A stretch of 64,000 nucleotides of DNA, from the NCBI GenBank assembly GCA_051877855.1, contig JBJEJH010000060.1, positions 3,510 to 67,509 on the forward strand. Direction: 5' to 3'. The DNA comes from MGBC120314 sp051877855. Its GTDB lineage: Bacteria; Bacillota; Clostridia; Lachnospirales; Lachnospiraceae. Shown piece by piece: positions 34,818 to 43,426 of this stretch (within the stretch, counting starts at the first letter, position 1; each line of letters opens with the position of its first letter). The notes beneath the pieces are model-generated. The model worked only from the letters and a program-made list of their open reading frames with translations. It searched no databases and was not told where the DNA came from. Position numbers and translations under genes: made by a program.

Positions 34818-36806
34818 TTAATAATGCTGACTCTTAAGAAAATCCTTAAACAAGTTATGCTCATCAATATTGGAGGATACTTCACTAAATAAAAACTGAT
34901 CAAACAGCCTATGAATGTATTTTTTATTTTTAGTCACATCTACAATAAGGCTCATAGCGTCAAATCCTGATATTTCAAAGATTGTCATTTTTTTCGTAAT
35001 CATATTAAATTGTGTTACAAAATCCAGAATACCCATTTGCATGGAATCAATTAATTCATCATTGGAATGATTCTCTTCTCCAAAGATAAATCCATTCTTT
35101 ACATTTTCTTTCCCATAAGAGAAGAGAGTTGGACTTTTCGCTGAGAAAATCAATTCAACAATAGCCATTCTTGTAACTTCATGTGAGAAAAAATAATCAA
35201 ATTCCTTATTCATTGATGATGAAAAACAGTAGGACAGCATATTGGAATTGTCATATAATTCTTTATTAATCCATTGTCTGTTTGTGCCCAATTGAAAACA
35301 ATATATATCAACATCAAAATTGCAAACATCCTGTAAAAAATATTTCAAACAAACATAAATGCTTCCTCTCCAACCAATATCAACCAGACCAATCCTCTTA
35401 CAATCCCCCATAGCCTGCTTAAAATATGCTTTTGCATTTTCTCTCATTTCCTTTAGTGAATCGTATATCTCTTTCTTATACAAGTATATCAATTCAATTA
35501 ATTGGTCAAAATGCATATACAGTTTGTCATTTTCATTAATTCCATGTTTTTCTAAAACATTAAACAAATATGCCAATCCCGTTTCATCAAGGAATTTTTT
35601 CACCGAACACTGTCGATTCAGATTCCATTTTTTTAATACATCAACATAGTAAAACAAGTAACGGTCAATTGTTAATAAAAAAACCGCATTTCGTGAAGTA
35701 TAAATATACTGTGAATCGGACTCCTCATAAATACGACAATATGCCTTAAAAATCACATCCGTATCTCTTGATAAAAACAGGAAACGATCAATATTATAAT
35801 TCTTTTTCATTCTGTCAAGCCATTGACAATACCCACTTACTAATGGACCACCATAACAATAACCATATTGCCAGTGTATGTTGTGATTCATTTCTCCGTT
35901 ATGAATGGTTTGATTAATCAACGAATTGCAAACGGACATTCCCAGCGAAATGGAATTGGAACAATTTCTATACTTTTCTCCTATAGCTCGTATATTTTTA
36001 TAATAATATGCATTAATTCCATGTTTTTTTGCATTTTCATAATCGGAGCGATAGTTATCCCCTATATGAATTATCGATTCATTTTCATGCAGTTCTTTAA
36101 TATGTTTATAGATACTTCCGGTTGATTTGGATTTTTTCATTTCACATGAAATATAAATCTCATCCCACTTTACCACACCATTCTTTTTCAAAATAGATTC
36201 AATGGTAGATTTGCTTAAATACATATCTGAAACAAAAATGACTTTTTTCCCGCATTTAACAGCTTTTTGATATACTTTATAGATATATGGATTCACCGTA
36301 CTAAACTCAATTTCTGTTTCAACTTCAACAGATAATGCTTTCTTTATATCGATTTCTGCTAATTGTGATATATATGAATAAATATCATCGAGGGTGTACG
36401 CATCCCCCAAATTACTGATTGCCTTCTTTTCTGCAGAAATTCTCATTTCAGCAAATCCGGAAACACCTATTCTTTCTCCTACAAGTTCAAAAATATCTTC
36501 CGGTCTGTTGACATTTCTAAAGATTATTGTATCAAATATATCGAATGATAATATGTCATATTGCATCACCTTTGGGGTCAGCAAGTCCACCATTTCTCTT
36601 TTATTATCATCATACTCACCATTCACAATACTGCATCCTCTGGTATTACGACTAAAAAACAAGGATAACAGATACATATATGCTTTGGTTCTATTTACAA
36701 TACCGACATTTCCATATTCCGATAAATAATCACTATATTCATTAATAATATCCGGATAATTTGTTAAAACATAGTCCTTAACAACTCTGTAAAAACTCAT
36801 TTTCAT
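34818..36806 (-). CDS. HAD-domain protein of polysaccharide clusters (COG5610-like)
   Basis: The 662-residue protein has a HAD phosphatase core: SFDIFDTIIFR (nucleophile DIFDT, about 85-95), FVSDMYLSK (motif II) and HIGDNYRSDYENAKKHG (acid motif). A long C-terminal part includes a second similar stretch (FLFLSRDTDVIF), then GLVDIGWRGSIY. Such proteins occur beside glycosyltransferases, but their substrate is unknown; a phosphosugar role is a guess. The start is uncertain between 36806 and 36800. The gene is A+T-rich. Confidence 0.7.
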   Translation of the reverse strand: MKMSFYRVVKDYVLTNYPDIINEYSDYLSEYGNVGIVNRTKAYMYLLSLFFSRNTRGCSIVNGEYDDNKREMVDLLTPKVMQYDILSFDIFDTIIFRNVNRPEDIFELVGERIGVSGFAEMRISAEKKAISNLGDAYTLDDIYSYISQLAEIDIKKALSVEVETEIEFSTVNPYIYKVYQKAVKCGKKVIFVSDMYLSKSTIESILKKNGVVKWDEIYISCEMKKSKSTGSIYKHIKELHENESIIHIGDNYRSDYENAKKHGINAYYYKNIRAIGEKYRNCSNSISLGMSVCNSLINQTIHNGEMNHNIHWQYGYCYGGPLVSGYCQWLDRMKKNYNIDRFLFLSRDTDVIFKAYCRIYEESDSQYIYTSRNAVFLLTIDRYLFYYVDVLKKWNLNRQCSVKKFLDETGLAYLFNVLEKHGINENDKLYMHFDQLIELIYLYKKEIYDSLKEMRENAKAYFKQAMGDCKRIGLVDIGWRGSIYVCLKYFLQDVCNFDVDIYCFQLGTNRQWINKELYDNSNMLSYCFSSSMNKEFDYFFSHEVTRMAIVELIFSAKSPTLFSYGKENVKNGFIFGEENHSNDELIDSMQMGILDFVTQFNMITKKMTIFEISGFDAMSLIVDVTKNKKYIHRLFDQFLFSEVSSNIDEHNLFKDFLKSQHY

Positions 36807-36822
36807 TTTCCAACTTTCTTCA

Positions 36823-37818
36823 TTAATCCACAATATGATTCATCTTACAATAAACAAAAGCAGCCAAATCATACAGTGCAAAATTCGTCAACCTTAGTAG
36901 TTTTACACATAGATTCTTATTTGCATCATACACATCCCTATGGGACTGCTTTAATTCCATATCAAACTGCATTAATTCCTTTTTCCTCTCCTTTGTTCGA
37001 TAACTCATTAAAGTCGAATAAACTCCGGATAAATGATATGCAATTCGTTTACAGATAAATGCCTTTTTTGCCGCAGACATCTCTTCTTTATGTAATTCAT
37101 AATATTGTTCAATATAATAGGCCACATCCACATACTGTTTATGATTCTTTCGACGCTGCTCAATGGAGATACTCTGACCTTTCCTTCCTACCAGATACTG
37201 ATATACAGGGAGGTTAATATACATCACTTTATGGACATAGATTAGAGAATACATCGTATATTCATTATCCACATAGAAACAATGTTCATGACAACGAATT
37301 TGATGGTCTTTCAATATGGATGTACGAATGCAATAATTATGCATCTCAATGTTTTTTGCACTAACTAATGCTAAGTCAGCATCAATAATCTGTCGATTGG
37401 GAAGCTTTCCCACAAGTTCATGTCCAACAATGGTTCCATCTGCCAAAACTTTATCTGCATCGGTAAGGAACAAATCACAGTCCGTATTTTTAAGAATTCC
37501 AACAAACTCTACAAAATGATCCGTTTGCACCCAATCATCCGCATCCACTACCATAAAGTACTTTCCATTTGCACATTCAATTCCTGTATTAATAGTCGAA
37601 CCATGTCCTCCATTTTCTTTATGTACAACTTTCACTGTTCCTTTATTGCATTCTTCAAAATGGTCTGCAACCACAGCTGTACCATCCTTGGACCCATCAT
37701 CCACAATAACAACTTCAATATCTTCATTGATTTGCGGATCCAATAACGATGGAATTCCTTTCTCTAAAAAACGTTCTGCATTATACGAAGGAATTACAAT
37801 TGTTAGTATCTTTTCCAT
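36823..37818 (-). CDS. Family 2 glycosyltransferase
   Basis: The 331-residue protein has a GT-A domain: LTIVIPSYNAERFLEKGIPS at 5-24, VVIVDDGSKDGTAVVADHF near 36-54, ENGGHGSTINTGIECA, and the metal-binding VVDADDW near 94-100. It transfers an activated sugar during glycan assembly in the cytoplasm; the sugar is unknown. No membrane segment is seen. It follows rfbF by 20 bp. Confidence 0.9.
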   Translation of the reverse strand: MEKILTIVIPSYNAERFLEKGIPSLLDPQINEDIEVVIVDDGSKDGTAVVADHFEECNKGTVKVVHKENGGHGSTINTGIECANGKYFMVVDADDWVQTDHFVEFVGILKNTDCDLFLTDADKVLADGTIVGHELVGKLPNRQIIDADLALVSAKNIEMHNYCIRTSILKDHQIRCHEHCFYVDNEYTMYSLIYVHKVMYINLPVYQYLVGRKGQSISIEQRRKNHKQYVDVAYYIEQYYELHKEEMSAAKKAFICKRIAYHLSGVYSTLMSYRTKERKKELMQFDMELKQSHRDVYDANKNLCVKLLRLTNFALYDLAAFVYCKMNHIVD

Positions 37819-37838
37819 AGCATTTCCTTATATTCATT

Positions 37839-38615
37839 CTACTCCCATGTCTTCCATGGAGCCTTCCCGGTCTTCCACAAAACATCCAGCTTTTCCTTGT
37901 CCCGCTTGGTATCCATATACTGCCAGAATCCATCATGTTTATAAGCCATTAACTGACCTGCTGCGGCAATCGCTTCTAATGGTTCCTTTTCAAATACCGT
38001 TTCATCCCCATTGATGTAATCAAATACTCCCGGTTCACAAACCATGTATCCCGCATTAATTCGACTGCTGTCGCTCATACTCTTCTCTCGAAAAGATTTA
38101 ATACTGTTATCCGATGTTACATCCAGTACGCCAAAACGCTGCTCCACGTTCACTGCAGTAAGCGTAAGCAATTTCCCGTGACTTTTGTGGAACGCCAACA
38201 ACTTATTCATATCAATATCGGACACACCGTCACCATAGGTAAGCATAAAAGTTTCATCGCCGATATATTTCTGAATACGCTTAATACGCCCGCCGGTCAT
38301 GGTATCCAATCCCGTATCCACCAGTGTTACCTTCCAAGGTTCAGCAACACTATTATGTACCTGCATGCTATTCTCCTTCGAAAAATCGAAGGTTACGTCA
38401 CAGTTGTACAGATAATAATCCGCAAACCATTCCTTAATGATGTGCTGCTTATAACCGCAACAAATGATAAATTCATTAAATCCACACTGTGAATATTCTT
38501 TCATAATGTGCCATAAAATCGGTTTTTCACCAATCTCAATCATTGGCTTGGGTTTTAAATGGCTTTCTTCACTAATGCGGGTTCCATAACCTCCTGCTAA
38601 AATAACTACCTTCAC
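37839..38615 (-). CDS. rfbF: Glucose-1-phosphate cytidylyltransferase
   Basis: RfbF makes CDP-glucose from CTP and glucose-1-phosphate. The 258-residue length matches the family. It starts KVVILAGGYGTRISEESHLK, then PKPMIEIGEKPILWHIMK, the nucleotidyltransferase signature; FMLTYGDGVSDID carries the metal-binding Asp. The start is GTG after GAGGAAAAG. It lies 37 bp from rfbG, the next enzyme of the pathway. Confidence 0.95.
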   Translation of the reverse strand: MKVVILAGGYGTRISEESHLKPKPMIEIGEKPILWHIMKEYSQCGFNEFIICCGYKQHIIKEWFADYYLYNCDVTFDFSKENSMQVHNSVAEPWKVTLVDTGLDTMTGGRIKRIQKYIGDETFMLTYGDGVSDIDMNKLLAFHKSHGKLLTLTAVNVEQRFGVLDVTSDNSIKSFREKSMSDSSRINAGYMVCEPGVFDYINGDETVFEKEPLEAIAAAGQLMAYKHDGFWQYMDTKRDKEKLDVLWKTGKAPWKTWE

Positions 38616-38652
38616 TTACTTTTCCTCTTTGCTTTCCTCGTAATAACTCACA

Positions 38653-39705
38653 TTACAGCTTTTGCATATACTCAATCGTCCACTGTAAGATTAATGCAAT
38701 ACTCTGTTCAATATCAAAACGTTGCTTCCAACCAAATGTGTCTTTTAGTTTCGAACAATCTAATTTCAGATATTTAGCCTCATATGGGCCACCATCCGAC
38801 TGATTCATCCAATGGATTTCTCTACGATATCGTTCCGGAATCGGTGTATTTTCATCCCTTACAAGTGCATTCCATTGTTCACAGAATATACCTACCAATT
38901 CGCCTGTTGTCTTACAATTTTCTTCTTCCGGCCCAACATTGTAGCAGCCCGCATATGAAATATCTTCATACTGCTTTGCCGCAATCATCAGATACACATC
39001 AATCGGTTCTAATACGTATTGATATGGACGAATCGAAGATGGATTACGAACAATAATATCTTCGCCCTTCAATAATGCCCGGACGCAATCCGGTATAATA
39101 CGATCCGCTGCAAAATCGCCGCCACCGATGACATTGCCGGCCCGTACTGTGGAAATCGCAACTTTACGGTCACTGTCCTTAAAAAATGAATTGATATAAC
39201 TGCCGGTTACAAGTTCCGAACAGGACTTCGAATTGGAATAGGGATCATATCCATTCAGAATATCATCCTCACGATATCCCCTGTTCCACTCATTATTCTG
39301 ATAGACCTTGTCCGTTGTGACATTAATCACAGAACGAACCGCGGATGTCCTGCGAACGCATTCTAACACATGAACCGTCCCCATTACATTAGTTTCATAG
39401 GTTCCCACAGGATCCTTATAGGACTCCCGAACAATCGGCTGTGCTGCCATATGAATCACAATCTCCGGCTGCACATCATCAAACACCTTCATCAGATGAT
39501 CAAGATCCCGGATATCCCCCGTCACGGAATTGATCTTATCGGCCAGTCCCTCGATTTCAAAAAGACTTGGATTTGTAGGGGGCTCCAGTGCATAACCCGT
39601 GATCAAAGCTCCCGCGCGAAGTAGTTCCTTGCACATCCATGATCCCTTAAACCCTGTATGACCGGTTATTAACACCTTTTTATTCTTATAAAAACTCAGC
39701 TCCAT
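38653..39705 (-). CDS. rfbG: CDP-glucose 4,6-dehydratase
   Basis: RfbG converts CDP-glucose to CDP-4-keto-6-deoxyglucose with bound NAD. The 350-residue protein is an extended SDR: VLITGHTGFKGSWMCKEL near 10-27, INVTTDKVYQN, and YDPYSNSKSCSE with YxxxK near 153-157. It is the first gene of the operon, behind the promoter at 39739-39767. Together with rfbF and rfbH it commits the operon to a CDP-3,6-dideoxy sugar. Confidence 0.95.
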   Translation of the reverse strand: MELSFYKNKKVLITGHTGFKGSWMCKELLRAGALITGYALEPPTNPSLFEIEGLADKINSVTGDIRDLDHLMKVFDDVQPEIVIHMAAQPIVRESYKDPVGTYETNVMGTVHVLECVRRTSAVRSVINVTTDKVYQNNEWNRGYREDDILNGYDPYSNSKSCSELVTGSYINSFFKDSDRKVAISTVRAGNVIGGGDFAADRIIPDCVRALLKGEDIIVRNPSSIRPYQYVLEPIDVYLMIAAKQYEDISYAGCYNVGPEEENCKTTGELVGIFCEQWNALVRDENTPIPERYRREIHWMNQSDGGPYEAKYLKLDCSKLKDTFGWKQRFDIEQSIALILQWTIEYMQKL

Positions 39706-39738
39706 AAAGCATTCCTATTCCAGATAAAAGTTGGTTAT

Positions 39739-39767
39739 ATTATACTGCAAAATCAGCCTATTTACAA
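39739..39767 (-). promoter_or_regulatory. Putative promoter of the polysaccharide operon
   Basis: Minus-strand TTGTAA (39762-39767) and TATAAT (39739-39744) are 17 bases apart and 34 bases before the rfbG start. It lies just after the thrC terminator. Confidence 0.6.
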
Positions 39768-39791
39768 TGTTTATTTGTCTACACTCAAAAA

Positions 39792-39836
39792 GGGGACGCC
39801 GCTTCACGAATCAGCATTCGTTAAAGCTACATCCCC
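39792..39836 (-). terminator. Terminator-shaped dispersed repeat, copy 3; thrC terminator
   Basis: GGGGACGCCGCTTCACGAAT and ATTCGTTAAAGCTACATCCCC form an outer GGGGA/TCCCC stem and an inner ACGAAT/ATTCGT stem. AAAAA and TTTT lie on the two sides, so it can act in both directions. It is 58 bp after the thrC stop. Confidence 0.8.
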
Positions 39837-39894
39837 TTTTATGATCACGTTTATTGAATTTTACCGCGAAATTATACTTCGCCGGTTATCTCTT

Positions 39895-41388
39895 CTAGTT
39901 GATTCCCAAAAACTTCTCCACTTCACTGCTCATCTCATTTACTTCACACACCGTATTGTGTCTTACTTCAGCAGTCCGAATCTCTTCGATGGCCTGTGGA
40001 ACCTTAACATTGGCAATCTTTGATAATTCATCCACCAATTCAAAGTCTGACATCGCATCATACTTTTCCTTGTCGATGGCATCCATAACACTTCTTGTAA
40101 ACTTGAACGGACTTGCTGTTGATGCAATCACCGTCTTGGTTGTATCCTTGGTATCAGCAACATACTTCTTGTATACATTTGCAGCCACTGCTGTATGGGT
40201 ATCAATCACATAGCCGGTCTCTTCATAGAGATTCTTGATGGTTTCTGCACACTCTGCCTCGTTGGTATAATTTCCGTAGAAATCACCAAGCTTCGCCTTC
40301 ATATCCTCTGTAATCGCATAGGAGCCATTTGTCTTTAAGGAATCCATTAATTCCTTGTTCTTCGCTGCGCTGTTTCCGGCAATATTGTAAATAAGACGCT
40401 CAAGATTGCTGGAAATTAAGATATCCATGGAAGGTGATGTTGTCAATACAAATTCACGGTTGCGGTCGTATGTACCTGTGCTGAAGAAATCAAATAATAC
40501 TTTGTTCTCGTTGGAAGCGCAGATTAACTTGTTGATTGGAAGACCCATATTCTTTGCATAGAAAGCTGCCAGAATATTACCGAAATTTCCGGTAGGAACA
40601 ACTGCGTTAATCTTCTCCCCTGCAGTGATTTCTTCATTTCTGAGAAGGGTTGCATATGCATATACATAATAAACAACCTGTGGAACAAGACGTCCGATAT
40701 TGATGGAGTTCGCCGATGAGAACTGGAACCCCGCCTCATTCATCTTCTTTTCCAGATCTTTATCATTAAAAATGTTCTTAACGCCGGTCTGGGCATCATC
40801 AAAATTACCCTTAATTCCGATTACATGAGTATTATCACCCTTCTGGGTAACCATCTGCTTCTCCTGAATCGGGCTGACACCGTTCTTCGGATAGAACACC
40901 ACGATCCTGGTTCCCTCAACATCTGCAAAGCCTGCCAAAGCAGCCTTACCGGTATCCCCGGATGTTGCTGTCAGGATGACGATATCATTCTTAACATTAT
41001 TCTTGCGGGCTGATGTAATCAGAAGATGTGGTAAGATGGAAAGCGCCATATCCTTAAATGCAATGGTCTTACCATGGAACAACTCCATAAAGTACGCGCC
41101 ATCAGCCTTAACAAGAGGTGCCATCTCTTCTGTATCGAACTTGGAATCATAGGCTTTATTGATACAATCCTTCAATTCAGCTTCTGTAAAGTCCGTAAGG
41201 AAAAGCTTCATCACCTCGTAAGCCACCTGCTGATAATTCATCTTGGCAAGATCTTCCAAGGAAACATCCAGCTTAGGAATACTTGTCGGAACAAATAAAC
41301 CTCCGTCGGAAGATAATCCCTTTAAAATAGCCTGTGAAGCTGTCACTGTAATCTCATCACTTCTTGTACTCTTGTATAATAACTCCAT
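39895..41388 (-). CDS. thrC: Threonine synthase
   Basis: ThrC converts O-phosphohomoserine to threonine with PLP. The 497-residue length fits the longer ThrC class, with the N-terminal MELLYKSTRSDEITVTASQA segment. The PLP lysine is in HGKTIAFKDMALSILP (about 103-118). It is monocistronic: a promoter lies before it and a terminator repeat after it. metA, two genes upstream, uses the same precursor branch (homoserine). Confidence 0.96.
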   Translation of the reverse strand: MELLYKSTRSDEITVTASQAILKGLSSDGGLFVPTSIPKLDVSLEDLAKMNYQQVAYEVMKLFLTDFTEAELKDCINKAYDSKFDTEEMAPLVKADGAYFMELFHGKTIAFKDMALSILPHLLITSARKNNVKNDIVILTATSGDTGKAALAGFADVEGTRIVVFYPKNGVSPIQEKQMVTQKGDNTHVIGIKGNFDDAQTGVKNIFNDKDLEKKMNEAGFQFSSANSINIGRLVPQVVYYVYAYATLLRNEEITAGEKINAVVPTGNFGNILAAFYAKNMGLPINKLICASNENKVLFDFFSTGTYDRNREFVLTTSPSMDILISSNLERLIYNIAGNSAAKNKELMDSLKTNGSYAITEDMKAKLGDFYGNYTNEAECAETIKNLYEETGYVIDTHTAVAANVYKKYVADTKDTTKTVIASTASPFKFTRSVMDAIDKEKYDAMSDFELVDELSKIANVKVPQAIEEIRTAEVRHNTVCEVNEMSSEVEKFLGIN

Positions 41389-41446
41389 TTGTCTAACCTT
41401 CCTTTTATTAAAACTTTATGATTTCTCTACTCAATGTCTCGTTGGG

Positions 41447-41476
41447 ATTGTAACATAGCCCCAATTGAAAAATCAA
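41447..41476 (-). promoter_or_regulatory. Putative promoter of thrC
   Basis: Minus-strand TTGATT (41471-41476) and TACAAT (41447-41452) are 18 bases apart. The -35 box overlaps the stop of the AP2-domain gene. Confidence 0.4.
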
Positions 41477-42261
41477 CCCTTTGAGGCAAATTTACGAAGA
41501 TTTTTCGAAATACTGACTTTGTTGTAAATCGCCGCATATTCGATGGCAGAAAGATCCTCGATATAATTCTCCGGAAAATCCTTCAAAATGCCTGCCTCCC
41601 TCACCAGATCCGCCGCCTTATTATAGGCAATAGCTGCGGTAATCTCATTATCATAGACTCCCACCACGTAATCGCCGCGGATATGGATTTTAACCTTATA
41701 GACATACCGTCCCTTCCGGTCTATTCTGATCACACCGTGATATTTATTGACAATAACCACATTGCCATAGCGGTAATCATGTACATCGCCATTGGCAAAG
41801 ATAAAGTCTCTTCCCTCCACCGCATGATTTTTAATACCGTACCGTGACAGGATATTGACCTGCATTCCGTAATCCGCCACAAACATGTAACCGTTGCGGG
41901 TCATAATTTTATGATTCGAGTAATAAAAAAGATCATCAACATCGAACTTCAGTATCACATCCTGAGACAGGTAATATTCAAAATACTGTTTTCTGAGATA
42001 AATCGGTGTCTTGATATACATGGCATTGTCACGAAAATTCACCAGGATCACCCATTTTTCAAAATCCAGCTGCATGGAAGTTTTATAATCCTTAATATGC
42101 TTTCTGCCATCCAGCAGTTTTCTTGCTTCCCGATAAGCTTTCCCGGCCTGTTTTTCCGTATCGAAACTACCAAGACTTACATGCTTGTTCCGGTATGTGA
42201 TGGAGGCGCGATAATACTCTGTATGATCCTTCTTTACCGCCCTAAAGACGCCTTGAAGCAT
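41473..42261 (-). CDS. Protein with two AP2/ERF-like DNA-binding domains
   Basis: The 262-residue protein has one AP2-like domain near the N-terminus (YRASITYRNKHVSLGSFDTE, then KQAGKAYREARKLL, about 16-50) and a second near 165-215 (KYHGVIRIDRKGRYVYKVKI, then EITAAIAYNKAADLV). The middle (about 60-160) has no clear domain. The stretch DYRYGNVVIVNKYHG vaguely resembles the end of an HNH nuclease, but no HNH histidine-asparagine triad is visible. Bacterial AP2 domains are mostly in HNH homing endonucleases, so this may be a derived, nuclease-free relative. It sits 15 bp after metA and could be cotranscribed with it. Confidence 0.7.
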   Translation of the reverse strand: MLQGVFRAVKKDHTEYYRASITYRNKHVSLGSFDTEKQAGKAYREARKLLDGRKHIKDYKTSMQLDFEKWVILVNFRDNAMYIKTPIYLRKQYFEYYLSQDVILKFDVDDLFYYSNHKIMTRNGYMFVADYGMQVNILSRYGIKNHAVEGRDFIFANGDVHDYRYGNVVIVNKYHGVIRIDRKGRYVYKVKIHIRGDYVVGVYDNEITAAIAYNKAADLVREAGILKDFPENYIEDLSAIEYAAIYNKVSISKNLRKFASKG

Positions 42262-42276
42262 TTTCTTTTCCTCCGC

Positions 42277-43185
42277 TTACTGCAACTGGTATGGTGTAGC
42301 CTGGTATACATAATAATTCAACCAATTCGTATAAAGGTTATTGGCATGACTGCGCCAGCTTAGAATCGGTCTCTGGGAACTGTCATCCTGCGGATAATAG
42401 TTATGTGGCACTTCAATCGGAAGCCCCTTTGCCAGATCTCTCTTATATTCCTGATCCAGAGTCACACGGTCATATTCCGGATGTCCCATGACAAAGATCT
42501 GTCTTCCTTCCCCTGCCATCACGATAAATACGCCCACCTCATCGGATTCCGCAAGAATCTTAAGCTCCGGATTCTTGATAATATCCTCTCTGGACACGGT
42601 GGTATGACGGGAATGAGGTGCCAGAAAATAATCATCAAACCCCCGCACCAGCGGCACCTTACGGTTCATCACACGATGCTCAAAGATGCCAAAGGCCTTC
42701 TTTGGAAGCAATTCCTTCTTAATTCCGTAATGATAATACAACCCGGCCTGGGCTCCCCAGCAAATATGAAACGTAGACGTCACATGATCCACGGACCAAT
42801 CCATGATGGTCTTTAACTCTTCCCAATACTCTACCTCTTCAAACTCCATCTGTTCCACCGGAGCCCCGGTAATAATCATTCCGTCAAATGTATGATTTTT
42901 AATGTCATCCAGCACACAGTAGAATTTGTTCAGGTGGGACGCCGCAGTGTTCTTCGACACATGGGTTGCCAGCTGCATAAAGGTCACATCGATCTGTAAC
43001 GGCGTATTGGACATTGCACGTAGCAGCTGCAATTCTGTATCCTGCTTTAACGGCATGAGATTCAGGATAATGATCTGCAAAGGACGAATATCCTGGGTAA
43101 TCGCACGCATTTCGTCCATCACGAATATATTTTCATCTTCTAATATTGATTTTGCAGGCAAATCGCCCGGTATTTTAATTGGCAT
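42277..43185 (-). CDS. metA: Homoserine O-acyltransferase MetA, probably acetyl-specific
   Basis: MetA acylates homoserine in methionine synthesis. The 302-residue length and MPIKIPGDLPAKSILEDENI start are typical. The catalytic Cys lies in FHICWGAQAGLYYHYG; the His-Glu pair is in the HPEYDRVTLDQEY region. In the motif TGAPVE the Glu is residue 111, which in Bacillus cereus marks acetyl-CoA preference, whereas Gly marks succinyl-CoA. ATG at 43185 has GGAG 10 bases before; a TTG lies in frame at 43194. The leader carries a large unexplained inverted repeat; I see no S-box. Confidence 0.95.
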   Translation of the reverse strand: MPIKIPGDLPAKSILEDENIFVMDEMRAITQDIRPLQIIILNLMPLKQDTELQLLRAMSNTPLQIDVTFMQLATHVSKNTAASHLNKFYCVLDDIKNHTFDGMIITGAPVEQMEFEEVEYWEELKTIMDWSVDHVTSTFHICWGAQAGLYYHYGIKKELLPKKAFGIFEHRVMNRKVPLVRGFDDYFLAPHSRHTTVSREDIIKNPELKILAESDEVGVFIVMAGEGRQIFVMGHPEYDRVTLDQEYKRDLAKGLPIEVPHNYYPQDDSSQRPILSWRSHANNLYTNWLNYYVYQATPYQLQ

Positions 43186-43235
43186 ATCAATCAATCTCCA
43201 ACTTCTTTATTATTTTTCCGAACAAGATCGTATTT

Positions 43236-43352
43236 GTGTATTTTTATTTTGAGGCAATTGCGAGCCGTCGGTACTTAGATGCCGTCCTGTGGCATCTTAT
43301 GTACCGTTACGAGCGAGCACTTAGTGCAAACGTGCCTCAAAATAATATACAC
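43236..43352 (-). ncRNA. Structured element of unknown class in the metA leader
   Basis: GTGTAT (43236-43241) pairs with ATACAC (43347-43352). TATTTTGAGGCA (43245-43256) pairs perfectly with TGCCTCAAAATA (43333-43344). Inside is a hairpin CGGTAC-tta-GATGCC ... GGCATC-ttat-GTACCG, further closed by CGT/ACG, and a small GCAC-tta-GTGC hairpin. The result is a multi-branched fold of 117 bp. No U-run follows. It matches no riboswitch class I can recognise. It could be a cis-regulatory RNA of metA or a small palindromic mobile element. Confidence 0.6.
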
Positions 43353-43359
43353 AAAATTA

Positions 43360-43388
43360 ACTTTAACATTTATGGAGTGTCAGTTCAA
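43360..43388 (-). promoter_or_regulatory. Possible promoter of metA
   Basis: Minus-strand TTGAAC (43383-43388) and TAAAGT (43360-43365) are 17 bases apart. The predicted start would fall at the outer edge of the structured element. The -10 box is weak. Confidence 0.3.
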
Positions 43389-43426
43389 GTAAAATGTTCA
43401 TACCATCCCATCTGTAACTCCTCAAC

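Noticed and set aside
43195..43426. SAM (S-box) riboswitch or T-box before metA
   Set aside because: No S-box core or T-box bulge sequence is visible on the minus strand; only the unrelated multi-branched element.
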